NCBI GenBank assembly: GCA_949987705.1
Contig: OX465281.1
Coordinates: 168,654,516 to 168,718,515, forward strand
Length of the DNA: 64,000 nucleotides
Direction of reading: 5' to 3'
From: Thereva unica
Lineage: Eukaryota > Arthropoda > Insecta > Diptera > Therevidae
Positions 1 through 10,434 of this stretch are shown here, piece by piece. Position 1 is the stretch's first letter, and every line of letters starts with the position of its first letter. Under the pieces are notes generated by a model, which saw only the letters and a list, made by a program, of their open reading frames with translations, searched no databases and was not told the DNA's origin. Position numbers and translations under genes: made by a program.

Positions 1-515
1 CTAGTCATAAACGGGGTAAGATAGCGAAGTGTATTCTATTTGTCACACCTTTTCATTTCATACCCATGTCTGGGGTCGGGGAGCGCAATTGCAAAATTTG
101 ATTGCAGATTGTATTGTCATGCGAACTATACGTATATGTGCAAAATTTGCAGTTGATCGGTTATATGGAACTGGGTCAAAATCAAGTTGCAAGATTTGTT
201 TACACTACACAGACATACAGATCAAGATAATATAAGGCATATAAAAAGTTAAGTTGCCATTGATATCAGGGAAATTAAATGTAAACAATAAAATTCTTTG
301 ATTCTTCATCCACGCCATGGTATATTTCTTTATTCGATATAAACAATAGTTTTTTGAGCTGCAAATTTCGCCATAATTTCGTTCTCATCGGCTTTTGTTC
401 TGGAAGCGAATTTACAGACGTATTCACGTCGAAAACTTGTTTAATATGGAACAAAATTCCCCGAAGGAAATTAAAAAATAATTATGTTGTCAATATATGT
501 ATATAGAAAAAAAAA
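1..515. other. Unassigned AT-rich DNA with a decayed Helentron-flank-like patch
   Basis: No gene is visible. Positions about 45-235 (cacaccttttcatttcatacc, then 'gattgcagattgtattgtc', then 'cagacatacagatcaag') resemble, at low identity, the end of the minisatellite plus the single-copy flank seen near 39590-39910 and 51110-51470 of this window. They may be a degenerate relative of those Helentron parts. The rest is unassigned. Confidence 0.3.
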
Positions 516-613
516 GCACCGCTAGCCCAAGGATCGAACTCGCACCCCACAGATCCCACAGACAAGAATACTTCTCCTAGCCCTTTGCGCTATGCCAAGT
601 ACTATCGGCCGCT
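516..613 (-). repeat. tRNA-like module (SINE head or tRNA pseudogene)
   Basis: Read on the minus strand, the segment has an A-box-like stretch (ttggcatagcgcaaaggg) and, about 55 nt on, a B-box-like stretch (gagttcgatcct) with a T-loop-like TTCGATC. These are the internal RNA polymerase III promoter elements of tRNA genes. I could not fit a clean seven-pair acceptor stem, so a working tRNA is unlikely. A tRNA-derived SINE head or a decayed tRNA copy fits better. A second module in the same orientation lies 57 nt away. Confidence 0.5.
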
Positions 614-670
614 GCCCAATATGTTAATAAATCATTTCAGAAAGAAGAAAAAGAGAAAAATAAAACAACC

Positions 671-760
671 GGCCTGCCCCGACCAGGGATCGAACCTGCA
701 AACGCCACACACTACGCTGAATCGAGGATCCGACGCTCTACCCACTCCCCCATCGGCCTG
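671..760 (-). repeat. tRNA-like module 2 (SINE head or tRNA pseudogene)
   Basis: On the minus strand this starts ggccgatgggggagtgggtagag (A-box-like around 'gggagtgggtagag') and reaches a good B box, ggttcgatccc, with a T-arm that pairs except for one mismatch. The 5' and 3' ends (ggccgat and gcaggcc) do not form a standard acceptor stem. It is a recognisable tRNA-derived sequence and probably not a functional tRNA. Two tRNA-like units in the same direction suggest a dimeric SINE. Confidence 0.55.
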
Positions 761-2430
761 CTTCCAGATTTACAACAATAAAATAATTTGTTCGATGCCT
801 ATGAAATGTTTAGGTTGAACCAATTTTAACAGTTTTTTATGCCTAACTTCGAACTCCGTTATCAGAATTTAAAAAAAATTTAACGGGACCACCGTGGGAA
901 GCTCCCCCTTCAAATGAACCAAAAAAAAGCAAAAAAGTTATTGGGCTACAAAGTTATGCGTGAACAGGACCACAAAATACCTACACGTCGAATTGAGTAA
1001 CCTCCTCTTTTTTTGAAGTCGGTTAAAAAACCAAAAGTTGTAGAAAAGACCCTACATTTTTTTTCACTCTACCAAATTTTGCGTATCTGTCATAATTTTT
1101 GAGTTATTTTTAAAGAAAGACATATTTTTGCAAACTTGCAAAAAGCTCTCTTCACTTCAAGATCAAATTTTTCCAAAACTAACCACTGTAAACCGGCCAA
1201 ACTTATAGAGCATATTACAAGTGCATAAATAAAGTAAATTGTAAAATGGTAACGATCATTTTTAATTGGGATGGTAATTAGGGGGTCATTTTCACATTTT
1301 TTGGCGGCCAAAAAAATATAAACCAATTTTGTTTTTGTCGTAACTCGCTTAATTTCGATACTAGGAACTCCCAAATGGTGTTATATATAAGCTGTGAGTG
1401 TTGTGGAAATCCGCTGTTTCCGTGAAGCCAAAAATTACGTTTTCCTTCTGCATACTTTTACCTGAAAAATTAGATCTGGACGACGCCGATTTGACTTGAG
1501 TATAGCGGATTAAATAATTTGATTCGCAAACTAGTTTTTGTACAACTGCGAAGATTGACGAACATAGTATGGTAGGTAACGTCCAACAGTAATCAAGCAC
1601 AAATGTCGACAGTACAGGCGTCACTTCAACGCGAGGTGCACCAACTGAAAACACATGTGTTGGCGCAAAGGTAAGGCCAGCGACAGGATGAAGTACGACG
1701 GTCTAGGGGTCCTCGCCCCTGTAATTTGTAATTAAATGAAAGGCCATTTAAAACTTTTAATTAATGCAAAATAAACTTTGAAACGTATGTTTGAAATATG
1801 TGTTTTATTTCAAAGACAAAATTGACTGCTTGCTCATACTGGTGTTTATTTCGATAACAGTTAAACGGAAGTGTTCGGACAATTTTCCACCTCACAAACT
1901 GAGTTAATTTTTGAGAATACCACATTCAAGTCACGTTCTTCCGTGAACCTAGCTGGCATGCGGGGAAAACCCTTGAGAACTTTCGCTGTGAATCAATTAT
2001 ATGGATAGTTTTTCTCTTTTGTTGCAATCAATATTTTTTTGGAGATTATTTTTTTGGAGAAAATTTGAAAAGAATCCCAAAAACATTACCAAAATACTGA
2101 GCTACGAAACACTGAAATTAAAAAAAAAAACTAAAAAAAGGACGTTTTTCATTCATAATTTCTAAATTTTTTAAATAACCATTAACGCGCCAGAAAAATA
2201 CACATACCTCTTCCGTTACACATCCCATTGTCCATTAGCTGGCGTTCCGAGGACTGGACGTCCCCGCAACAGATACGCTGCTGTCGGTGTCTTTTTAAAA
2301 AATGCGGTTTCTTGCCTAGTTTCTACGGTTTCCCGATTCTGGTCAATTCGGTAGGTCGACCGCCCTTCTTCTTTGACACCCTGGACTTGGGACCAGGCGC
2401 AATTTCATTTCATATTACAATCAGGATCAA
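761..2430. other. No gene recognised; generic repeat-like sequence
   Basis: The stretch includes 'ttttttgaagtcggttaaaaaa' near 1008-1030, a phrase common in insect interspersed repeats, followed by a low-complexity region. Two short minus-strand open frames (94 and 97 codons, 1090-1654) have no recognisable domain and I do not call them genes. Confidence 0.35.
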
Positions 2431-2432
2431 TG

Positions 2433-2538
2433 CAGGGTGGTTCAAAAGTTATTCTATCAGTTACAAATTGAATACTAAATGTTTATTAATTCAATAAAAT
2501 TTATTTAATTTTAAATGTAACAACTTTTGATCCACGTG
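2433..2538. repeat. Possible tiny TIR element (MITE)
   Basis: The left end 'agggtggttcaaaagtt' (2434-2450) and the reverse complement of 2522-2538 ('cacgtggatcaaaagtt') match at roughly 13 of 17 positions, enclosing about 70 bp of AT-rich DNA. This could be a short mariner-like MITE. I see no convincing target duplication, and the match may be chance. Confidence 0.25.
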
Positions 2539-3320
2539 ATACTAAATTAAAAAATTTAAACAAAAACCGCCATTGATTGATTATTATAAAAATACGTTAA
2601 TATCAACTTTAAAATTAAATGTAAAATTGCTTTTTGTTGCACAGACAAAGTAGTCTTTATATTTATTCATTTATCAACCATCTAGCATCTGTGCTATCCA
2701 CGGGCGTCTACATTGTTACCCGAAAATTACCGTACTGAATGTAAAGTCATTTGGCAACATTCCATTCCGTATCGATTGAAGCAGATTCAACGGTCTGCTG
2801 CGCACCGTGGTACATAGGAATCATCTTCCAGATTCTACATAATTTATTTATTTATTTATTTGCCAAACAAGGCATACTTAAACTAAATACACAAGAGTTC
2901 TTATAGACAAACACTGGCATATATAATTATTTAATTCTAAGGAGTGTTAGTATTAGGTTGTCAGGAAGGATTTAAGTCTTTTTATTATACGCTTTTCTTT
3001 AGTTTGCACATTTCAACGGAATATTGCAACTCAAATTTGACAGTCTTCTACTCAATAAAAATGGATGAAACTTTGCAGGCACCTGTATTTCCGGTGACAA
3101 TACACGATTATGACATAAAAAAATTTTTGTTGTTGTTGTTTTTGTTGTTGAGTAACAAAAACCGATTTTTAAGGAAAACGCTTTAAATTAATTGTTTTAG
3201 TCAATGTATTGGGCTGAAAATTGTAAGGTATTGCGAGTTATTAAGTGAACTACACATAATTATACTTTTAACGTTAAATTTATATAATTTGCATTTTATT
3301 AGCATATTTTTTTTTGTCCA
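2539..3320. other. No gene recognised
   Basis: AT-rich DNA with an (ATTT)n run at about 2840-2862 and a (TTG)n run near 3126-3150. No coding or structural signal stands out. Confidence 0.4.
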
Positions 3321-3543
3321 TTCAAATCATAATTTCTCAACATAATTCAATTAAACTCAGCAGGCATATTTCATGTAAAAATTTGTGTTGTTGTTGTTGT
3401 TGTTAAGTAATAAAAAAAAATATAAAAACTGCTCAAAGTTTATGTAGATATTCAAATCATAATTTCTCAATATAATTCAATTAAACTCAGCAGGCGTATT
3501 TCATGTAAAAATTTGTGTTGTTGTTGTTGTTGTTAAGTAATAA
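3321..3543. repeat. Direct duplication of a 93-bp segment, 130-bp offset
   Basis: 3321-3413 and 3451-3543 are almost identical. Both start ttcaaatcataatttctcaa, contain 'aaactcagcaggc', and end in a (GTT)n run followed by aagtaataaaa. A 37-bp AT-rich spacer separates them. This looks like a local tandem duplication. Confidence 0.75.
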
Positions 3544-3614
3544 AATTAAGTAATAAAAAAAGACTAAAAATTAAAAAATAAAAAAAAATAAAAAAAAAAA
3601 ATTTTTAGGATACG

Positions 3615-4034
3615 AAGAAAATTCTCAAACAGATCTGTTGAAAAGACTTCTGAAAAATTAAATCCGACAAAATCTCACACATTCGTTAAAGAAAAGCGTG
3701 AGGCGCTCATTTTAAATCTACTGTGCTACAGCAGTAATTCTCTAGAAATTCGGCTTTTAAGATATTTCTATGATTCTCATTCAATAAAATAACTAATTGT
3801 ACATTTCAATATAATAATAAATAAAATTTAAAAACAACACTGAACCGAACTTTGACCGACTTGTTGAAATTCGTCACGAACAATTTGTTTCAAATTAAAA
3901 GCGGAACAGTTTGCATCCTCATAATGTTTATAACGTGATTATGCGCCTCACGCTTTTCTTTAACGAATGTGTGAGATTTTGTCGGATTTAATTTTTCAGA
4001 AGTCTTTTCAACAGATCTGTTTGAGAATTTTCTT
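3615..4034. repeat. Inverted repeat with 92-bp arms and a 236-bp loop
   Basis: 3615-3706 and 3943-4034 are reverse complements with almost no mismatch (arm core 'cagatctgttgaaaagactt'). Homology continues outward, because both sides carry 'gtatcctaaaaa' followed by a T-rich run. On the right an extra segment of about 75 bp (4035-4110) is interposed. The left arm is therefore an inverted duplicate of the DNA next to the LINE tail at 4120-4150, and that extra segment was lost or gained on one side. Confidence 0.75.
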
Positions 4035-4118
4035 TTAAGTTGCTGATACGTTTTTTTTTTTTTTTTTAGTTGATTTTTAATCATCGTGACACAGTAAACT
4101 AAAGAAAAGCGTATCCTA

Positions 4119-6092
4119 AAAAATTTTTTTTTTTTATTTTTTTTTTTATAGGATGCTTTATCTATTGAAGGGGAGTAACATGATCTATAATTGTTAAAGA
4201 CCACGCAGCATCTGTTAACGGGCTCATTCCTTGCATACTCGGTCCGATGTGGGTATTCCTTGAGCAGTTTCGTATGTCTTGTAAGTCGGGTATCTTCATT
4301 GAACTTGATCATATCCGACAAAAACTGCACTTTAAGGTTGCCGTTAAGGACTTCTAAGGTGAGAGACGCGATAAGAAATTTTCTCCTAGAAGAGAGTAGC
4401 AAGAGGTCCAACACTTTGAGCCTTTCCGTGTAGGGTGGTAGGCTTAGAAAGTCTCGCGGATTGTGTCGACTTCTCAGAGCAAAGAGGATAAACTTCTTTT
4501 GAATTGATTCCATCCTGTTGCTACTTAGGAGAAATATGGGATCCCAGATGGGGCATGCATATTCCAGGGTAGGGCGGACTAGAGAACAGAAAAGAGTTTT
4601 TGTGACCCAAATGTTGTCGAATTCTTTAGCTCTTCTCTTTATAAAGCCAAGAAGTTTGTTGGCTCTGGCAGTAATATTATCACAGTGCAAATTAAAATTA
4701 AGTTTTTTGTCCAGAACGACACCTAGATCGACAATGTGATCGACTTGATTCAACACCGTGTCGTTGAGATGATAATAATACTGCTGTGTGTTATGTTTAC
4801 GAGAGAAGGTAAATGCTTGACATTTGTTGATATTAAGATGCAACTTATTAGTGGTGCACCAGTCTTGTAATGCATTGAGATTCGACTGAATTAAGGATAC
4901 GTCGGTTTGGGACTTAATGACAATATATATTTTGAGATCGTCCGCGTAAAAGAGATGCGGGATATTCTCTAATTTCTTGGAGAGGTCAGCGATGAATATA
5001 TTGAACAGAAGAGGGGCAAGATGACTGCCCTGAGGAACACCGGAAGTTACATCGATTTCCTTTGAAAGGAATCCTTGAAATCTGATAACCTGTGTTTTTC
5101 CGTTGAGATATGATCTTAACCATTCAAGAGCAGAACCTGTTATTCCAAATCTTGAGAGTTTAACAATTAAAATATGATGGTCTACCTTATCAAAGGCCTT
5201 GCTGAAGTCAGTGTAAATAGCATCGATTTGATAGCCCTTCTCCATGATACAGAGGAGTTCGGAGATTAAGACCATGAGGTTTGAAGTGGTCGAACGCCCT
5301 TTTCTGAAGCCGTGTTGTTGTTCATTTAAGTGTGGGTCGATTAAAGGGGAATTTTTGTCGTGGATGAGTTTTTCGAATAGTTTGGGGATTGTTGATAAAA
5401 TAGCAATACCTCTGTAGTTATCCACTAAATGCTTATCAGACGCCTTATGGATTGGTATGAGGTAGGATTTCTTCCACAACCTAGGAAACTTTCCTAACGA
5501 TAATGACCTGTTAAAGATGAGATACAGAGGGAATGAGATATAATTAGAGCATCGTTGCAAAAAACTAGGGGGCAGATTGTCAGGTCAATGACCTTTTTTC
5601 GGGTCAAGGTTGTTTAAACCAGTCAGTATATCTTCAATCGACAGGCATAAATCATCTATGAGAACTGGAGGGTGCGCATCAGTTTCATCAGTGTGCCTTG
5701 GAATAGAGTTGGGGCAATAAATTTCGCTGAACCTATCAGCAAACATGTTACAGATTGCTTGGGGGCATGAGGAGTGCATTCTACCATTTGTCATTGTTGA
5801 GGGATAGCCTGATGTCTTTCGTTTTAAATTAACGAAATCGAAAAATTTTTTGGGGTCTTTTATAATGCTATCTCCAACGGAATTGATGTATGCGGTATAG
5901 GCCTCACGTGACCTAAGATTAAATTCTGAGGCTAACCTATTGTATTTCAGTTTCAATTCCTCGGTGACATTAGGGTTCTTTTTTATCTGGTTATACAGTT
6001 TGTTTCTCTGATTGCGAAGAGATCGAATGTTTCTGTCAAGCCACGGCTGCGATAATTTATTCCTTCCACTTATAGCTCCTTGGCTTCTGTCC
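4119..6092 (-). mobile_element. 5'-truncated non-LTR retrotransposon (LINE), Jockey/CR1 group
   Basis: A minus-strand LINE runs from near 6092 down to a poly(T) block at 4121-4150, which is the poly(A) tail on the minus strand. Only the linker after the endonuclease and the reverse transcriptase remain, as expected for a 5'-truncated insertion. The six bases 'atccta' occur at 4113-4118 and 6093-6098 and may be the target duplication. This is tentative, because the same bases also appear inverted at the element's 3' end. Its right edge abuts the ORF1 of the plus-strand LINE that begins near 6095. Confidence 0.7.
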
Positions 6093-6094
6093 AT
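4148..6094 (-). pseudogene. LINE ORF2 fragment: reverse transcriptase with one in-frame stop
   Basis: Non-LTR reverse transcriptase, which copies element RNA into the nicked chromosome by target-primed reverse transcription. The frame is open from 6094 to beyond 4148 except for one TGA at 5585-5587. That stop sits where related elements have the conserved Gly-Pro-Asp-Gly-Ile-type motif at the start of the RT domain. Downstream of it are the motif A region (YTDFSKAFDKVDH), the GVPQGSHLAPLLFNIF block and the catalytic FYADD box, about 205 residues after the first Met below the stop. The endonuclease is missing. The open frame continues through the poly(A) tract as lysines into flanking DNA, so the true C-terminus is uncertain. 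It cannot make a full protein. Confidence 0.85.
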
Positions 6095-6643
6095 CCTATA
6101 TTGGACGATATAAAAAGGAATACCAAGCGTGTTAGGGCTGATATTGAATCGCTATCATCAGCAGTGATTCAAAATCACAACGCCCTGAGCTCCCTGTCCT
6201 TAAGTTTGGAGAGCGTCGCTGTTACAAATAAGACCTCCTCAGCGACGGCAGCATCTGATGACGCTCTGCAGGTTGAGGAGCAGCCTCTGCCTTCACCCTG
6301 CCCCGCGGCTACTTCCCGTTCGGAGAACGTCCTTTTGCCACAGGAGGCCGTCAACTCGATTGCACCTGTTACTAAGGTGCGTCGCAAAAGTAGCAGGAAA
6401 AATCGAAATCGCCAAGCCATCATTGGGGATGGTGTCACTTTGAGTTTCTTGCCCCGTGTTCCGGAGATGGAATCGACTTCTAGGCCGGTCTCAGTATCAA
6501 CCTCTTCGCCCTTAATAGTGGCCAACCCCCCGGTCACGGCAGCTACAGTTCCCCTACAACCGTGCACCCCTCTGGTTACGATACCGAGACCTTTAGATAT
6601 CTTTATATCACGATTCTCTCCTGAAACTATGACGGAGTCTGTC
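6080..6643 (+). pseudogene. LINE ORF1 (gag-like), 5' part, cut by an insertion
   Basis: This is the first ORF of the plus-strand host LINE, encoding a nucleic-acid-binding ORF1 protein. It starts near the truncated LINE on its left with a helical, coiled-coil-like region (LDDIKRNTKRVRADIESLSS), then a Ser/Pro/Thr-rich linker and a basic KVRRKSSRKNRN patch. It then enters the folded part 'FISRFSPETMTES'. The frame stops being meaningful at 6643, where the poly(T) of another LINE begins. It resumes in the same codon phase at 10156. The N-terminus upstream of 6095 is missing, and the apparent start codon probably lies in the neighbouring element. Confidence 0.75.
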
Positions 6644-9600
6644 TTTTTTTTTTTTTTTTTTTATGTGACAGTGCTAAGCTCAGGAGTCACCCTTTGTACT
6701 ACCAGTCCGTCATGTCATTTGTCACGTCATGGTGCAATGTCTAGCAGTAAGCTTAGTACGGGGAGGGGAGGGGGATATAGGTTAAGGGTTAAAAGGAACG
6801 GGGGGGTATTGAAGAAGGTGGTGATGAACCCTGCGTTTGAACTCTTGGATGTTGTAGGAGCTCGGAAATACTGACTGCGAGAGACTATTCCACAGTCGAG
6901 TTGTTCTATTAACAAACGAATTCATATCTTGTTGAGTGCGTGAAAGGGGGAGTTGCAGGTGAAGGGAATGAGACGAGTGGGCTAATCTGGTGTTGCGGTT
7001 ATAAGATTGCCGTGGAGGCAGGAGAGCGTTTAACTCGGAGGAACAGTCATTATGATAGTAGCGATAAAATTTAGTCAATGCTGCTACATTCCTACGGTGG
7101 CTGAGGGGGTCGATGGTGGAGCCAGCGGTGTCGTCATCAATTAATTTAAGGGCCTTTTTTTGGACCTTATCTAACCATGCCAAGGTGGTTATTGGAGCGC
7201 CGCCCCAAACGAGAGAGTTATATTCGAGAAGAGGCCGTATGTAGGATTTATAAATAACAGCGCGGGCCGATGGCTGGAGGAGGAACTTGCACCTCTTAAG
7301 AAATCCCAAGCACTGGGATGCTTGTTTGGCGATTTGGAATATGTGATCATTCCAACGAAGGTCTTTGGCTAATGTCACGCCTAAGATGTGTAGGGATGGG
7401 TCGGCCTTTAGTTCAACGTCATCCACTGTCAAGGATGGTGAGGTGTTGAACTTCTTTTTTGAGATAAGACAGTACTTGGTTTTAGAGGGGTTGAATTTGA
7501 CACGATTCTTCTCTCCCCAATCTAGAATTAGTTTGATGTCTTTTTTAATAGAGTTGAACATTAGTTCACGATCATCAAGACAGGATCTGGCATGTGTCCG
7601 TCTTGTATCGAAGCTGTACGAGTAACGTAGAGTACCGTCGTCAGCGAAGCTGAGAAGTGGGTTGGAGGGGATTGAAAGTAGGTCATTTATAAAGATGAGA
7701 AAAAGGGCCGGTGATAAAATTGACCCCTGAGGGACCCCCGCAGAGATGGGGTGAGATTCAGATTTGACGCCATCCAATAATACCTTAATTGAACGGCCAG
7801 AAAGGAAACTCTCAACCCACTTATACAGAAGTGAGTCAATTCCAATAGCTTGGAGTTTAGCTAACAAGGCTGAGTGCCATACTCTATCAAAAGCCTTGGA
7901 GATATCCAAAGCAACCAAACTAGATTCGCCAGATCCATGCAAACTTCGGCTGAGGTGTTCTGTAAGGCAAATTAAAAGATCACCAGTGGATCTTTTTTGA
8001 CGGAAGCCGTATTGTTTGTCGCTGATAAGTTGGTTGGATTCTAGATATCCCATAAGCTTTTTGTTAATTATCGTCTCCATGGTTTTGGAGAGAATAGAAG
8101 TAATTGCTATTGGGCGGTAGTTGGAGGGATCGCTGGAGTCACCTTTTTTCGGTATTGGCTGAACATGGGCAAGTTTCCAAGAGTCTGGGTAAACTCCGGA
8201 AGAGTATGATAGGGCAAAAAGTTTGCGCAGAGGTCTAGCCAAAGGTGAGGCGCATTGTTTTAAGACGATAGGGGGTATATTATCGGGTCCAGTCGATTTG
8301 TTTACATCGAGCTCCTTGAGGCACCTGTACACCTCGCGAGTCCTGAAGAAAACCCTGTCCATTAGATGAGCGCTGAGCTCAAGAACCAGGGGTAGCATAT
8401 CAGTTTGGGGTAAAGAAGAATTGGAAGCAAACAGAGATGCTAATAAATCGGCCTTGGATTTGCTGTCTGTTATCACCTTCTCATTGTGGATAAGTGAAGG
8501 AGTTGTGGATGAAGTGAAATTCTTCTTAATGGAGCTTACCAAGGACCAGAAGTTCTTGCTACCAGAGGTTGCATTAAGGAGTTTACTTCTCAACTTGCTG
8601 TCAAATGAATTTTTGACATTCCTGATGGTGACTTTACAGGAATTTCTTAGTTTTATATACTCTGCACGGAGCGATTCACTCGGGGAGCTCTTGTAAGCTC
8701 GAAAGGCGGCTTCTTTATTTCTGATTGCATTCATACACTCCTGATTAAACCATCTGTTGGGCCTAGCCTTCACAGATTTAGTAGTATGAGGAATGAACAA
8801 ATGCATTCCTGCCTGTATGATCCTAGAAATACGGATAGCGGCAGAGTTGGCGTTTCTATTCCGGAAACACAGGTTCCAGTCTGTAGACTGGAAGAAATTA
8901 ATAAGCCCCAGCCAATTGGCCTTCCCATAATGCCATACAGTTCTTCGAACTGGTTTGGGAGGGGTGGGAAATTCGAATGGGAAGTTAGCACTGATTAGGC
9001 AGTGGTCTGAATTGCCGAGAGGTGAATCAACTTCGACGGAGTAACGCGCTGGATGAGAAGTTAGAAAAAGATCAAGGAGATATCCTCCTTGACCAGCAAC
9101 ATCAGGGACTCTTGTGGGATGATCCACAATTTGTTGCAAGTTATTGATGTCTGCAAAGAGCTCGACGTCCTTGCCAGAAATACTGATGCCATTTGAGTAA
9201 GTCAGCCATTTAACGTTGTGAACATTGAAATCACCCGCAACGATGATTTCACACTCAGGATTGGACGACAAAAATCCCGAGATTTGTTCGGAAATAGTAT
9301 CAAAAGATAAGGTGGAGGCTTCGTTACTTATGTTAGGGCTTCTGTATAGGAAGCAGAAGAATATGACGTGGCTTTGGAAAATGATTTTAATCCAAAGATA
9401 ATTAAAATCTGAAGTTGTGCTTGAGTGTATTTTGTAATAAGCCACGTCGTCCCTAACATAAATGGCAATACCCCTATGGGGGGAGAGATTGTGCACTAAA
9501 GTGTACCCCGACACCTGGTAATAACCTAAGTCATTATCGGGTGATATTTGGGTTTCACTTAGTGCGAAAATTGGGGGTTTGTAACTAGATAAGTGGCACT

Positions 9601-10155
9601 CAACAAAAGAGAAATTCGCTTGAAGTCCACGAATGTTACAAAAGTCAATACCAAAACTTGACTTGTAACGGGACTTCGGTTGCGCGGGTTCAATCGCCAC
9701 ATTCTTTGGGATATTTTCCGGAATTACACTTGCCGCATCCATCAGAGGCAATAAAATTTGTCCGCGTCAAAGTGTTATGCCTTTTGAAACGGGGCAAATT
9801 TTATCGACCGACAGATTTTGGGCACGGCACCTGCAAGTCCGGGGTCTGAGAGAGGGTAGGGAGCAAGGGTACTTACTTTTGCCGTTCGTCGGTCGTGTCT
9901 TTCGTTGATGTCGTCTAGTGAAGTGTGGTGAACCTTCGCGTAGACTGCAGCGCCGGATGAGTTTCTATTGTTTGTTTGTTTTTTATGGGTTTTTGTTCAC
10001 TATGAATTTTTTTTTTTGTATGGAATTTAACTTTTTTTATTCATTTTATTTTATTTTATTTTTTGTTATTTTATTTTAGGGATCACTTCTATTACTGCGA
10101 AATTAAGAGACCGGAACAGCAAACGTCCGAACACCTCGCTGTCCCAGACCAAACT
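6644..10155 (-). mobile_element. Non-LTR retrotransposon inserted in another LINE's ORF1 (6-bp TSD)
   Basis: A 3.5-kb minus-strand LINE. Its poly(A) tail reads as poly(T) at 6644-6662 and its 5' end is at about 10155. It is flanked by 'tctgtc' at 6638-6643 and 10156-10161. Both copies of tct-gtc fall in the same codon phase of the interrupted plus-strand ORF1, so removing the element and one copy gives a continuous host frame. The element has about 400 bp ahead of a single large ORF2. I see no ORF1, so it may be 5'-truncated or from a lineage without one. Confidence 0.9.
6782..9751 (-). CDS. LINE ORF2: endonuclease plus reverse transcriptase, intact 989 codons
   Basis: Multidomain replication protein of a non-LTR retrotransposon. 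The N-terminal APE-like endonuclease nicks the target: residues about 35-260, with CNIRGLQ, LSETQIS, AGDFNVH near 173 and the SDH triad near 248-250. A linker follows, then the reverse transcriptase at about 480-780 with TGPDNIPP, LDISKAFDRVWH, AGVPQGSILSP and the catalytic FADD at about 702-705. The C-terminus has the 'TRLWNSLSQSVFP' block common in Jockey/CR1-type ORF2s. There is no RNase H domain. No stop or frameshift interrupts it, so this insertion is comparatively young. The Jockey versus CR1 clade is not settled by eye. Confidence 0.9.
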   Translation of the reverse strand: MPLMDAASVIPENIPKNVAIEPAQPKSRYKSSFGIDFCNIRGLQANFSFVECHLSSYKPPIFALSETQISPDNDLGYYQVSGYTLVHNLSPHRGIAIYVRDDVAYYKIHSSTTSDFNYLWIKIIFQSHVIFFCFLYRSPNISNEASTLSFDTISEQISGFLSSNPECEIIVAGDFNVHNVKWLTYSNGISISGKDVELFADINNLQQIVDHPTRVPDVAGQGGYLLDLFLTSHPARYSVEVDSPLGNSDHCLISANFPFEFPTPPKPVRRTVWHYGKANWLGLINFFQSTDWNLCFRNRNANSAAIRISRIIQAGMHLFIPHTTKSVKARPNRWFNQECMNAIRNKEAAFRAYKSSPSESLRAEYIKLRNSCKVTIRNVKNSFDSKLRSKLLNATSGSKNFWSLVSSIKKNFTSSTTPSLIHNEKVITDSKSKADLLASLFASNSSLPQTDMLPLVLELSAHLMDRVFFRTREVYRCLKELDVNKSTGPDNIPPIVLKQCASPLARPLRKLFALSYSSGVYPDSWKLAHVQPIPKKGDSSDPSNYRPIAITSILSKTMETIINKKLMGYLESNQLISDKQYGFRQKRSTGDLLICLTEHLSRSLHGSGESSLVALDISKAFDRVWHSALLAKLQAIGIDSLLYKWVESFLSGRSIKVLLDGVKSESHPISAGVPQGSILSPALFLIFINDLLSIPSNPLLSFADDGTLRYSYSFDTRRTHARSCLDDRELMFNSIKKDIKLILDWGEKNRVKFNPSKTKYCLISKKKFNTSPSLTVDDVELKADPSLHILGVTLAKDLRWNDHIFQIAKQASQCLGFLKRCKFLLQPSARAVIYKSYIRPLLEYNSLVWGGAPITTLAWLDKVQKKALKLIDDDTAGSTIDPLSHRRNVAALTKFYRYYHNDCSSELNALLPPRQSYNRNTRLAHSSHSLHLQLPLSRTQQDMNSFVNRTTRLWNSLSQSVFPSSYNIQEFKRRVHHHLLQYPPVPFNP

Positions 10156-10434
10156 TCTGTCTGTGAATATTTAAGGAAGAAATCTATAGACCCTGGAACT
10201 GTCTCCTGCAGAAAAGTCAGCAAGGCTTCCAAGCTTGTTGCTTCTTTTGTTTTGTCTGCACCGCCCGTTATTGCCGAGACTCTTTTAGATCCCGGTTTCT
10301 GGCCTGCTGGTGCCCTTACCAAGCTTTTTGTTCCGCGTACCCGTACTCAAGCGCATCGTGCAAACGCTTCTACTCCGAGCACTATACAGATGCCAAAAAA
10401 CTCAAGACGCTTTCCCTCTACTACCAGAATGTAA
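10156..10434 (+). pseudogene. LINE ORF1, 3' part, resuming after the nested insertion
   Basis: Continuation of the ORF1 that begins at 6080, in matching codon phase across the target duplication. It contains 'SCRKVSKASKLVASFVLS', 'DPGFWPAGALTKLFVP' and a C-terminal basic Ser/Thr tail, with the stop at 10432-10434. This C-terminal block is the conserved folded part of ORF1 proteins in this LINE group. The endonuclease ORF opens in another frame at about 10401, so the two ORFs overlap by some 30 bp. Confidence 0.8.

Noticed and set aside
6175..6567. 130-codon minus-strand frame opposite LINE ORF1
   Set aside because: Antisense shadow of the plus-strand ORF1, which has the recognisable protein features.
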